A stretch of DNA of 64,000 nt from Eublepharis macularius (lineage: Eukaryota; Chordata; Lepidosauria; Squamata; Eublepharidae): NCBI RefSeq assembly GCF_028583425.1, contig NC_072792.1:157672676-157736675 (forward strand), given 5' to 3'. The notes under the pieces are model-generated. The model saw only the letters and a list, made by a program, of their open reading frames with translations, did not search any database and had not been told where the DNA came from. This document shows, one piece after another, positions 47,501 through 58,249 of the stretch. Made by a program: the position numbers and the translations under genes. Positions within the stretch are counted from its first letter, which is position 1, and every line of letters begins with the position of its first letter.

Positions 47501-48675
47501 GCACTACAGGTGTGAGCAACAAACCTGTGTTACTGCCCAATCAGTTTAACCTGCAATTTTATAGCCACCCAGTAGTTTTCTGAGCCAACCCAATAGCAAG
47601 TATGTGAGTATGCAGGTTTCAGTTTTGGAAAATGTAAGTTATTAGATTCATGTCTCCCTTTTACCAGGCACAATGAGAAGAAAAAACTTGTGTACATTTT
47701 AACGATAGACTTGGGGGTACATTAAGGCCTTCATCTTTTGAGACGTCCCTGTTCTACCTCTCCTTCCCTCCACCCCTTTAGCAGTTGCTAACTCCATAGG
47801 CTATTCATTTTTAGCTTCTTTTTCCCAATTGTTTTTACTATTTCTGCTTCAGATAAAACAGGAAAGAAAAACGACTTGACTTTCTTTCAGGATTTAACTG
47901 TAAAGTTGGTATTAAAAGGCATTGTGGTGATATAAACAAACACGGTATTAAAAAGAGGTTATAAAAATAAGTGTTAGCTTGCTCTTACTTGTTCAACCTT
48001 CATAGACTCTAGATGAATTGCAGCACCTTGGCTAGACCCAAAAATGAGACTATGTAGATTACTAGGCCACTGACTGTGCCTTAGTCCAGACCTGCAAATG
48101 TCATATACAGTAATGGGAGGAGAGAGAACATAGACTTCTGCAGTAAGCTTTGTTTTCTTTTACTATCCTAACTGCTTGCCTGTCCATTGCCATCCTTAAG
48201 CAAAGCTTGTTAGGGAGGAGCTCAGTAGCCTTCAAACCCAACTTCATGATCATGTAAGAATTTCTAAAAAATCCTATTAGCAACAACAGGCTACTATTTC
48301 TAGGATTTGGATCACTAACTGAAGTTTCTGATTCATTCTTTGTCATACATCATCAAAATTCAAATGGTAGTGCTCTGAGTAAATAGGAGCAGTTGCTTTG
48401 CTCCTGAATCTGCAAATGCAGGTAGCGGTCATGTGGCACCTTTAGGATAAAAAATTTATCATAATTTTTTGAGCCGGCTTTTGTCAAATGTATGAAGTAG
48501 GCTGTTACTGGGAAGACTGTGCCCTGAGTTTTTTTTTTTCTGCAACAGAATCTGAAAAGAAATTAGCAGCTCAGTAACATCTCCCAATTGCTTTCATTTC
48601 AGTAATATAAAATGTTTCTCCAGCAGGATCCACCCTAGTATTTTCATTTTTCCTTCAAATTGGCATAACTACACA
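44544..48675 (+). other. Probable ZDHHC20 3' UTR / downstream region
   Basis: A 43-nt stretch after the stop ends at a strong donor, GTAAGA (44587). A pyrimidine-rich acceptor, TTTTTCTTCCAAATAG, ends at 45691. Together they suggest a 3' UTR intron at 44587-45691 and a terminal exon from 45692. No repeat is recognised here, and the short open frames match no known protein. The poly(A) site cannot be placed. Confidence 0.4.
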
Positions 48676-49094
48676 CAGGGCCAGTGTCAGCATACCCTTA
48701 GGTGGGGCATCTACCAGAGCCCACACATTTCTGCTACCCACTTGCACATTGTTCCTCCACCCGCTTGTTACGAACATTCCACATCTTACGCTGCTGTCTG
48801 TCTTGGTTGCCCGGCACCACCTGGGAACAACATGTGGGTGATGCAAACAGTGGTCTTTATGGTCACAGCTGTGGCACTCCCAGTTGCACACACTGCCCAG
48901 TGCTGTGGAGAAAAAGGCCTGCAGGTGGCTGTGAGCATTGGCAGTGGGAGGGGGTCATGAGCAGGCAGGGGAAGGATTCACAGGCAGGTGGGGAGACAGC
49001 AAGAGAGGTGGTGCTGGTGGTGGGCAAAGGAGGAGAGGGTGGTCCCTGAGTAATCTCGCTGTCCAGGGCCTCTCAAAACCCAGAACTGGCCCTA
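48676..49094. mobile_element. hAT-like MITE
   Basis: The ends are CAGGGCCAGTGTCAG and CAGAACTGGCCCTA. The flanks, ACTACACA and AACACACA, match at 6 of 8 positions, as expected of an aged 8-bp duplication. The interior is GC-rich with no recognisable protein. Confidence 0.6.
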
Positions 49095-49985
49095 AACACA
49101 CAAAATCTCTTAACGGCCTATCCCCAAACCACATAAAATTAGTATGTTTTGATACTCAGACCTCTTAAGTCTGAAAACAGCACTAAAGTGGCTTAAGCAC
49201 ATATACACCACATCTTGAGTAACTTGTAGCTTGTGATCAACATTCAGTTGTTCAACATGCAGTTTAGCTTAAAACAAATTAATTATGCTTCTGAAGCCTG
49301 CCTTGAGAGGGTGTCTGTGTATCTTCTAGAATACAAGTATGAAATGTAGAAGGTGTCGCCTTTCTCTTCCCACAGAGCTCTGACATTCCAGTCCCCTCTT
49401 TCCAAGGAAGAGTTGAAACACCTGTGCTGTGAGGCATGACAGCAGTGACCTCAAAGCTGGATACTGGCTTTGTAGCGGCGTCTCATCCCATTTTGATACG
49501 TACATTTCCCCCTATTATACGGCTATTTGAAGCACTATAAAATAATAACTAAAATAGAGCTTTTTTGGTATCAAGATACAAATTCGGAAGGCAAAAATCT
49601 GATAAATTCTCTTGTGTGTAATTATATTCTAATAATGATGTTCTTATGGAAAAGAGTAAAAAGAAGAAATTTGGCTCACTTTCCAAATCTTAATGTATCA
49701 TGTGGAGATTTATATGAAATAGCATTTTTGTAGGTTGTAAAATGAATTGTGAAAAAGAAACCTGTTAAAATGTGGGAGAAGGTACAACAGGATATGTTGA
49801 CTTTGTGAGCTGTCAAACCATACCCACACAGCTGCTTAGAAGACAGAATTTAAAGGGATGTTTAACTCTTTCCTCCCTTGCCACTTAAATAAATGTTGAA
49901 CAGGTTGTCTGCCCTTAGTACTAACATCTGTCATGGTTGTTGGGGGTTTTCCGGGCTGTATTGCCGTGGTCTTGGCATTGTAGTT

Positions 49986-50026
49986 CCTGACGTTTCGCCA
50001 GCAGCTGTGGCTGGCATCTTCAGAGG
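49986..50026 (-). ncRNA. Hammerhead-ribozyme-like motif (left arm)
   Basis: Exact mirror of the motif at 50178-50218, on the minus strand. Transcripts from either strand of the insertion would therefore contain one sense motif. Confidence 0.55.
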
Positions 50027-50177
50027 TGTAGCACCAAAAGACAGAGATCTCTCAGTGTCACAGTGTGGAAAAGATGTAGGTCATTTGTATCTACTGATGT
50101 AGGTCATTTGTAGATACAAATGACCTACATCTTTTCCACACTGTGACACTGAGAGATCTCTGTCTTTTGGTGCTACA

Positions 50178-50218
50178 CCTCTGAAGATGCCAGCCACAGC
50201 TGCTGGCGAAACGTCAGG
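50178..50218 (+). ncRNA. Hammerhead-ribozyme-like motif (right arm)
   Basis: Stem I is CCT 50178-50180 with AGG 50216-50218, and an outer helix TTGGTG/TGCCAA beyond an internal loop. Core CTGAAGA is at 50181-50187. Stem II is 50189-50194 with 50202-50207 around a 7-nt loop. GAAA is at 50208-50211. The predicted cut is after C50215. Stem III would be only the short ACGT palindrome, which favours action as a dimer. One extra base (T50188) between core and stem II departs from the textbook motif, so activity is uncertain. Confidence 0.55.
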
Positions 50219-50320
50219 AACTACAATGCCAAGACCACGGCAATACAGCCCGGAAAACCCCCAACAACCATCGTTCTCCGGCCGTGAAAGCCTTCGACAA
50301 TACATCGAACATCTGTCATG

Positions 50321-52574
50321 TTCCTCAGATGCTGGGATTTGACCCCATTCCCTGCACAAAAGGTTCAGTGCTTTGGCTTAAGTGCAATGAGGAAAGCTCT
50401 TTTGTGGAACATAAAAAAGTTCTTTAGGGCACATAGGAATGGAGAGAGAATGACGCTGCTGCTGCTTTCTTACGTCCCATAGTAAGGCCTGCAGAGTAGT
50501 CTTACACCAACTAAGAGCTGTAGCAAAAGGACTTCCTCTAATATGGTGGTGCTGTCCTGCTCTGCCTTTCTTAGAATGCCTCAGCCTTGTACCTCAGTAG
50601 TTTCTCATAGGGAGAGGATGGGACTAAATCTTGGGAGCCAAATTATACATGTATGAGTTGTGCTTGCCAATAGGTCAACAACGGTAAATTTCTTTTTGTA
50701 CTATGGTATTACGTATGCAGATTACATAAAAGGAGTGGGTAACAGGGTTCTCTTTGTAACATGTACATAGGAATAAAGGTCCACATGCACTTTTATGAAT
50801 GTTAGGTGTCCAGATTATCAATATTACGCATTCATCTTTTTTCTGTCTTGTCAGGATCACTTAAAACTACAGTATGAATGTTTAATATTTTAGATTGTTC
50901 TGCACGCCTTAAACCGCTTTGAAAAGATCCCATTAACTGGTGAAATTACCAAACTACTTGTGTATTAGATCAACACTGGACTCTTGAAAAAGGGGGAAAG
51001 ATATCCAAATTGTAATTACTTAGTTCATGAACACCTTACCAGTAACGTTAACTGATACCAAAGAGTAATGTGTAAAGTTTTGTTATATTGAAATACATGT
51101 TTATAGGTTTTCAGTCTTCAACGTATGTTTCTGGTGAATAAGGCTAGCATCAACAGAGTGCTTTGAGGATCAGACAATATATATTTAGAAAACAGTGTGT
51201 AGTATGAACACTTTCAACATTAGTAGGTATTTTCTGACAGCCTTGAGAAACCCCCCCTTCTCAGTTCAGTGACCGTTGAGCTCCATTTCTGTTGAAAGTA
51301 TTGTCAAAAGTCCAAGAGACTTTTTATGAGATGCCAGCCATAATACAGTAAGTGAAGTTGAATCCTAGCTACTTGTATTCTCTTGCATCAATCTAAAAGT
51401 CCAGTTTATTTTACAGATATTACTTGAATGTTAAAAGAAGTCTGATCATGTTTACAAAATTACTTTCAGATGAAAACAGTGAGATGAATGCGTGGTAATC
51501 TGGTGATATGTTAAGACATTGTCAGGATCCTCTTTTTCTTGACACCAAAGAGCTAGTAGCCTCCACATTTTATATGGTTTATATTGTGTTGCAATTATAG
51601 GATAACACCAAGACTGGTCTCTAGTACGTGGTTTAAGGATTACAACTTTTACTGCAGTCCTAAATCCCTTTATTTGGAACTTTAGAAGTCAATACAGCTG
51701 ACTGTCAAGTTTAGGACTGAAGGTGTAGCAAGTAGATAATTGCTGCCCACTGCTCCATCACTCCCCCCAATGTAAATTCCATGGCCGTAGAATGAACATC
51801 CCTGGTTTATCTCTGGGACTGCTTCAACCTGCGTGTTTACCAGTGCATATGTCAGATGCAATACATTGCACTGTATTCCTGATAAGGTGTCTGCAAGTAT
51901 TTTATTTAACGATCAGTATCTTAATTGTACTAAGTAAAGTTGCAAGTATTTAAATTGTGAAGTTAGAGGAGGATACATGTGAATAACATCTTTTTATGTT
52001 GCCTATAGGAATATTCCTATGCACAAAAACATTGCAATTACTTGTTTAATACTTCAAAGTGACTTTTTAAATGGGATTTTATAAATACACAAGTACAGAG
52101 ATCAATTTGCCTGAAATTTTCTTATTTTTGATTGTACCTTGAAATGTCTTCATGTTTTCCACCAATGTAATAATTTTAGATCATGTCGAATATTTTGTAA
52201 ATCAAAGTGCAGACTTCCATTCATATCTTATTTGTAACTCATGATCAAGGAAAAATGCATAATCTAAACCCTTCTTTGCCAAAGTGGTGATATATTAATG
52301 GATTATGACACAATGAATGCAAACAAAACTAAATAAATACCTTGAAAATATGTTGTTTTATGTATCATGTTTCTCAGCACTGGATGTGGGAAAGATAAAT
52401 TTGGGATCCTGTGGTCTGAAAGCCCAATTTAAATAAATAATAGCAACACCCAGAGGGAGTTGATAGAGCTGAAGGATGCACCAACATGGCTGGAATGGAT
52501 CAGCAGGACAAGAGGTTATGACAAGAGTTTTTTTTGGGTTCGTACAAAGGCTGACCATTGATGTGAGATTTCCC
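50321..52574 (+). other. AT-rich unique sequence, possible distal 3' UTR of ZDHHC20
   Basis: No repeat or gene recognised except a decayed short foldback-like piece near 51655-51720. The sequence is AT-rich and 3' UTR-like. An AATAAA within CTAAATAAATACC near 52332 is a candidate poly(A) signal, but nothing shows it is used. Confidence 0.35.
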
Positions 52575-53272
52575 ATCTTGGATGAGGTTACACTCCCTGA
52601 AGTCAGGTTAGGAATACTTAACGAGTACTGCTTGATAAAGCAGTCAGAAAGCTGGGTGGCTGCGGTGGCTCAGTGTGGTTGCCAAGCTTCAACTGGTGCA
52701 TCAGCTGCAGCCGTTCTTGGTTCGGTCAGATCTAGCCATAGTGAGCCACGCCTTAGTTATATCTTGATTGGACTATTGCAATGCCCTCTACTCAGTGTCA
52801 CCCTTGAAGATGGTTCGGAAGCCACGGCTGGATTGGTCAGGGCCAGCTATTGGAAACATGCAACCCCAACATTATAGCAATTACGCTGGCTATCAATCCA
52901 CTCTAGTGCCAAATTCAAGGTGCTGGTTGTCATTTAAAGCCCTACATGGCTTATATCTGAAGGACTGTCTTCTCCCATACTTTCCTGCCCCTAAGTTAAG
53001 ATCACAGGGAAAGGTACTCCTGACGGTCCCATCAAAGAAGCTTAGTTGGTAGATACATGAAAGAGGGCTTTACTGGTGACAGTACCACAACTGAAGAACA
53101 GTCTCTCCAGAGAGATGTGCCTGGCCCTGTCACACTCTAGCTTCAGGAGGCAGTTGAAGACTGTTTTATTTATGACAGTTTTAAGTGTATTTTAACTGTT
53201 TTTGATTTTTACATTGTAAGCCACCTTGAGCACCTTTGGAGGAAAGGCAGCAAATGTTTTAAATAAATCAAT
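52575..53272 (+). mobile_element. L2/CR1-type LINE 3' part
   Basis: ORF2 C-terminal traces run from GATGAGGTTACACTCCCTGA through a VAAVAQCGCQ-type frame and FKALHGLYLKDCLLPY (near 52930-52980). The 3' end is GCCACCTTGAGCACCTTTGG followed by TTTTAAATAAATC. Several frame breaks. Confidence 0.8.
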
Positions 53273-53695
53273 CCAGTGAGCAGTACAAATAAAGTGGTAT
53301 GGGGGACAATTAATGATCCTTCTAAATAAGCTGTAATCCATTGAAACTAGTAGGCACCCAGTATGAGACAAAGGAAGCACTTGACAAAGCTCAACCAATC
53401 TATAAATGTTGTGATGCAAGCCTAACAGCAGCATTGAGAATTCAGAAGAATATATAAAGAATAGATCCAATAGCTGGTAGCTCAATACAAAAAAACACTA
53501 GTTTCAGAATATTACTGGCTGCTGATGCTTAATAGAATTAGTGCTTATCCCCAAATGAAATAACCCTAGGTAAATGAGTGAGACTTCTCATGCTTATCTT
53601 TTATTGCCTTCAGCATCTCCTCCACTGTCAATGTTTTGTAAAATCTTTGGGGTAGGACATGTTTTTTTTTAACTGTATGTACATTAGTGGTAATG

Positions 53696-54642
53696 TGTCA
53701 GGGCTTGCGGTGGGCACTGCTGGGCGGGGCACCGCCGTGCCTAGTCCTGATGTCAAAGGGGTGACAGGGATATTGCAGGACCCTGCTCTGTGGATGGAGG
53801 GGCTGTATACCTCACCCAGACTCCCTCTCAATCCACTCGCTGGCCTGCTCAACCTGTTCCCATCATCCCGCTCGATCTCCTCCATCAGCTCTCCTCACCT
53901 TCTTTCACTCTCGCTTTGCTCTCCTCCAACTACACTCCATTGCTCCTACACAACCCACCCCGCCCTGTGGGTGGACTCTCCTTATATCCTACCCCTCATT
54001 CCAGACTCCACATGCCAGGCCACACCTCTCCTTTGCCTTCCAGCATTGTCCTGGGCTGCCTCAAGCAGTTGCAGCTGGGGTAGCTGCTTTGGCTGAGTTG
54101 GCCAGCTACAGCTGTGTCTCGTGGGCTGGCTGTCAAGCCTCTCTGGCTGAGCCAATTGCTGAAGGCAGGCCCAGCTGCGGCTCCTTGGCTGGCTGCCCAG
54201 CTTCCCCACAGAGTGCCTCAGCTCCACCTGGAGTTGCTTTGCCCCTGGCATCCCCTAAGCCAGTTATTGCCTTCTAGCTGGGCTGTAGGCTGGGGCATGG
54301 CTCTGAGCTGCTGTGGCTGCTTTTCTTCCTTGTCTGGTAAGGACTCTGCTTGGATAGCTGCTGGGGCCTTATTCCCACTACCTTTGCCTCTCCTTCTGCT
54401 CTGACTCCTTCAAGGTTGACCCAGCTCTCCCTGCTTAGCCCATCCTCCCCCTGGAGGGTGGGGCTAGCTGGCCTCCACCTGCCCCTTCTGGCCCTCTGAG
54501 GCTTGGGAGCTTCTTCCCCTCCCCCTGGTGTAGGCAGGTTCTGGCCCTGGTTGCTGGCTGCGGCGGCTGGACAGCTGTCTCCTGGCTGCCTCCCGTCACT
54601 TCCTCCCAGCAAGTCTGGGGGCTGTGCCTCAGACCTCGGACA
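53696..54642. mobile_element. GC-rich solo-LTR-like fossil
   Basis: A 947-bp block sharply richer in GC than its flanks, starting TGTCAGGGCTTGCGG and ending CAGACCTCGGACA, with the TG...CA ends of a long terminal repeat. A TATA-like CCTTATATCC lies near 53970. No internal retroviral genes are next to it and no clean target duplication is seen, so a solo LTR is inferred, not shown. The open frames inside it are composition effects. Confidence 0.4.
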
Positions 54643-55078
54643 GTATGTATTTTTAAACGGTCCTATTTGTAATATTCCCTGCCATATCTTACTTGCAGAC
54701 TGGATATTGAACTATGTGGACCCCTGGCAATTCCATTCTAATTACTTTCATGATTGAAGGAAAATATTTAATGTACAGAACTTTAAGCATATTCCTTCTG
54801 TCAATTAAAAGCCAGCCCAAAAAAATCAAGAGAATGTTCAGGCCTAAACTTTGAAGCATTTCCATGGGAAGATGTTCACTAAGGATACTATTAAGCCTTT
54901 GCAAGAAAAAAATATATAACTTGACAGAAAATATTCCTAATGATGTGGATTAAATAAGAGACTCAACTGCAAAAACAATGTATTTGTCTACAAGCTTTAC
55001 TGTAACTGAGAATTGCCACTGTTCATGTATGTACACAGTCCAGCTGATCAGGGTTAAATAAACTACATAAACTGGTAT
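54643..55078. other. Spacer between ZDHHC20 side and MRPL57, includes MRPL57 3' UTR
   Basis: AT-rich. The MRPL57 transcript must end here on the minus strand. No canonical minus-strand AATAAA is seen, but an ATTAAA reads on the minus strand near 54767-54772. Confidence 0.4.
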
Positions 55079-55393
55079 TTAAGAGGTTTCCCATTTCTTG
55101 GAAACATTAAGATGGTTTAGATGTTCTGTGGCATATCTGTGTTCAGGAAATTTAGAACTCAATGCAGCCATTAATTCTTGCCGCTTTGCTCGCCTATTTT
55201 CTTCATTATGCCGATACTCCTGCTCTTGTGTCATGTATGGCTGGCTCAGCCAATACTCATTTTCAGCTTCAATTTCCAACCTTCGAATCATATTGCACTT
55301 CATTTGATAGGTAACCATCCTTGGCCGTCTGTGTTTACCAATCCATTGTCTCCCAGGAATCTTGTTTCGAAGTAGTGCCACAGTCAGAAACAT
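55079..55393 (-). CDS. MRPL57: MRPL57 (mL63), mitochondrial large ribosomal subunit protein
   Basis: A small basic protein of the mitochondrial 39S large subunit (mL63, formerly MRP63) that helps build the mitoribosome in the matrix. The 104-residue frame is complete on one exon, as in human (102 residues). It aligns end to end: MFLT start, [14 protein letters not shown] at about 12-25, [11 protein letters not shown] and [12 protein letters not shown] in the middle, SKFPEHR near 81-87 and HLNVSKKW near the end. Basic residues dominate the N-terminal third, as needed for RNA binding. A minus-strand acceptor TTTTCTAG ends at 55418, 24 nt before the ATG, so the 5' UTR is probably split, with a first exon near 58256-58320. 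It is head to head with SKA3, as in human (from memory). Confidence 0.96.
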   Translation of the reverse strand: MFLTVALLRNKIPGRQWIGKHRRPRMVTYQMKCNMIRRLEIEAENEYWLSQPYMTQEQEYRHNEENRRAKRQELMAALSSKFPEHRYATEHLNHLNVSKKWETS

Positions 55394-55966
55394 TCCGTTA
55401 AAAGTTAAATTTGATTTCTAGAAAATTAACAGCAACAAGTAAATATGCTTTAGATCACAGCTTGAGCGCAAAGCGATGTACTAACAGTACTGTTGGAGAC
55501 AAATTATAAAATGCCAACTTTTAGCTGTTGACATCCAGTTTTATCCTTATTGGGGATTCTAGTAAGTACATCTTTACCAGCAAGCCTAATATCCCTTCAC
55601 CAGTGGGGAAGCACCATTCTGAGTTCTCAGTGAATTGCAGAGAACTTCAAGGGGTGAATGGGTGTCCTCTCACTTTAAGCTAGCTTTGTAGAATCAGCAT
55701 GCCAATGGATTGATCTTTTCTAACTTCATGCCAAGCGATGCAGGTCCTTCTGTTTGCTTAGCTACTCACATGTAGCCTGAACAGATAGACTGTGGCTAAA
55801 TTCTCACTGGGGTGATAATTCTGTGGCTTAACTGAGCACTTTGGACTGCAAGTTGGAAATAACATGACTGAATGCATACAAAAATCCCCCTACACGGAAA
55901 ATTAGATGTTGGCAAGAAAGATTCCACTTACCTTTCTCGCTGCCATGGATGTGGAAAAAGAAAGAA

Positions 55967-56060
55967 AACCAGTGTGGTATAGTTAGAGTGTCAGACTAAG
56001 ATCTGGGAGACCCAGGTTCAAATTACTAGTCTGCCATGGCAGCTTCCTGGTTGAATTTAG
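55967..56060 (+). mobile_element. tRNA-derived SINE head fragment
   Basis: AACCAGTGTGGTATAGTTAG, GAGACCCAGGTTCAAATTAC (B box) and CTGCCATGGCAGCTTCCTGG; the tail is missing. It directly precedes the 5S-derived SINE. Confidence 0.65.
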
Positions 56061-56084
56061 AAACAAGTTTATCATCTCAGTGAG

Positions 56085-56325
56085 AAGCCTATGCTAACCT
56101 AGCAGGCCTAACCTGGATGGCCCAGGTGAGGCCTATCTCATTAGATCTCAGAAGTTATGTAGAGTCATCCCTGATTAGTTACTTGCATGGGAGACCACCA
56201 AGGAAGTCCACAATCACTACACAGAGAAAATGGGAAACCACTTCTAAATGTCTCTTGCCTTGGAAATCCTATGGTGTTGCCCTAAGTTGGCTGTGATTTA
56301 ACCTCACTTTTCACCACCAACTCTA
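56085..56325 (+). mobile_element. 5S rRNA-derived SINE
   Basis: Starts AGCCTATGCTAACCTAGCAG and contains CATTAGATCTCAGAAGTTATG and TTAGTTACTTGCATGGGAGA, matching 5S rRNA positions across the internal promoter. The SINE body follows: AAACCACTTCTAAATGTCTC, CCTATGGTGTTGCCCTAAGT. Best preserved 5S-derived copy in the window. Confidence 0.85.
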
Positions 56326-57384
56326 GCAAATATATTTCTTTAGGCAACTAATTGAGTATAAGACAAAGAATGCCTAACCATAACTTTCATTTTAAAAAGA
56401 TAGGTCTCAAGGTATCTCTTATCTAAGAAATGTGCCTATTTCATGATAATTGAAACAACAGTTTCGGCTTGCTATGTAACAAGAAAGTAGAAAGGAGCAC
56501 TTAATGCATGTGTATACTTTCCCCCTGGTGGGAAGGCAAGAGCAGGAAAAAGATAGGAATTACAACAACCTAAAATACATGTTACAATCCAACTAAATGA
56601 ATCTAGAGTATTTAGAAGAATGATCTTGTAACGTTAAGACAGCTGCCGTCATGACAGCTGCACAATTTTAACCATCTAAGTAGTTTGTTTTTTGTTATTT
56701 TCCTAAACTTTTGGGAACAAGGTAAGCTAAACAGAAACTATAAAACAAAGGCTGTAACCCTATCTATACAAGAGTAAATTCCACTGAATTTGGTGATACT
56801 TCTTACCTTAACAAGCGTAGGATAAAGATGTGCAATCCACACTAATGGCACTAAGGCAGATTCAACTAACTTTTTATCTCTCCAATTGGGCTGGCTTAGT
56901 CCTGTCCAGGTCAAAGCTTCTGAATGAACCCAAAGTTCAGGCACGATTTCTTGACAGGAGCTTGCATCAAGGGTGAGGGCCTAATATACAAGATTTGATA
57001 AATATGGAAGCCACAGTCCAGTCAAGTTCTTTACTCCCATTTACTCAACAGCTTTAAGCATGCGCAACTCTACTGGATTAGGGCCACAGAGTTTCATTCT
57101 GTAATAATAAATCCCTAGGGGAAGAGTGGCTTCAAGCTTATATGAAGATATGCAGAACCATGTATTATCGAATATTTTAGTTTTTAAAAGGGACGCCAAT
57201 TATAACACACCTGTTCTCACACTGCATTAAACATTACAAAAGGTGCTCTGCTGACAGCTCAACTATGCTGTACGTCTTTAATCAACAACAGTCTGTCCAC
57301 TGCCTTGTAAAGCAGTAAACCAACCATGCCAGTTTTCCTTTAAAATGTGTAACTGTTTAACCTAACAATGGATCTGGTTGAATT

Positions 57385-57750
57385 TCATTTATTTATTGTT
57401 TGCCTTTCTGAGACTCAACATGATCTACAGCTGGGACGTCAACAGGGCAATAGGGTCGAGATAGCATAAAATTTGAAAACAAGCCAACATCTGATACAGA
57501 GTTAAAACAATGCTGAAACAAAGCACAATAATTAGCATGACATGATAAACAATGCAGAAATTACCTAACAAGACTAAACTTACAGCAACAGACAGTAGTC
57601 TACAGTCCTCATCCCTTTACCAAAGCATCTTCCTGAAACATTTCCTTACTGTACAACTATAGGAGGAAATCTCTTAACAGCCTTCCTATCTCTGTAAAAA
57701 AGCCCTCTTGAAAAATTTTAAGTAGGGCTTCCTCGGTCCTAGGGAACATT
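57385..57750 (-). mobile_element. LINE 3'-end-like repeat (minus strand)
   Basis: TTTATTTATTGTTTGCCTTTCTGAG...CTCAACATGATCTACA has the inverted LINE-tail form seen at 12045. The far end, GAAATCTCTTAACAGCCTTC, may be ORF2 C-terminal remnant. Confidence 0.5.
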
Positions 57751-57825
57751 TTAACTAACATTATACCATACTAGCTTTGACACGGCTCATCGATGGACCA
57801 AATGAATATCAGTAAGAACGTGTAG

Positions 57826-58036
57826 GGGAGCTAGGCTTGCTAAGAACTGGGCAATTCCTGGAGGTTTGGGGGGTGATGCCTGAGGCTGGTGGAGTCTGGG
57901 GAGGCGAGGGACTTCGGTGAGAGTATGATACCACACAATGCACCCTCCGATACAGTTATTCTCTACAGGGAAACTGATCTCCGTCGCCTGGAAATCAGTT
58001 GCGATTCCAGGAGATCTCCAGCCACCATCTGGATCA
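57826..58036. mobile_element. hAT-like MITE next to the shared promoter
   Basis: GGGCAATTCCTGGAGGTTTG, CAGGGAAACTGATCTCCGTC and GATTCCAGGAGATCTCCAGC match the family at 21750-21963. It ends about 220 nt from the promoter core. Confidence 0.65.
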
Positions 58037-58249
58037 GATACACCATACACGGCTGAAACCAGATACTGAAGGCGGCTCCAGCAGGAAAATCGCCGTTCCC
58101 CCTAGCCACTTCCGCGCCCCAGCGAGCTCTGCCGCCGTTAGGGAATGTGCATTTACATTTGTGCATATGTGCACAATATTGTACATATGTGCATCTATAC
58201 ATTTCCTCTAGGTTTCGGCGGGGGGCGGGGGGGAAGTCCTCCCTGGAAA

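Larger units (their letters stand above)
49923..50320. mobile_element. Penelope-like foldback insertion with two hammerhead-like motifs
   Basis: Arms 49933-50092 and 50112-50271 are reverse complements over 160 bp with no mismatch found by eye, around a 19-nt spacer. A non-palindromic end (50272-50307) follows. A 13-bp direct repeat, AACATCTGTCATG, flanks the insertion (49923-49935 and 50308-50320), which marks a genuine insertion. Each arm carries CTGAAGA, a 6-bp stem (GCCAGC/GCTGGC) and GAAACGTC, in the order of a type I hammerhead ribozyme. Such motifs are known from terminal repeats of Penelope-like retroelements. No reverse transcriptase remains. Confidence 0.75.

Noticed and set aside
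49923-50320. Assembly artefact explanation for the perfect palindrome
   Set aside because: The 13-bp flanking duplication and the non-palindromic 36-nt end are expected of an insertion and not of a foldback read error, although long reads across it would settle this.
53659-54612. Several 90-145-residue frames in the GC-rich block
   Set aside because: Low stop-codon density follows from the composition of the LTR-like repeat; the translations are low-complexity and unrelated to known proteins.
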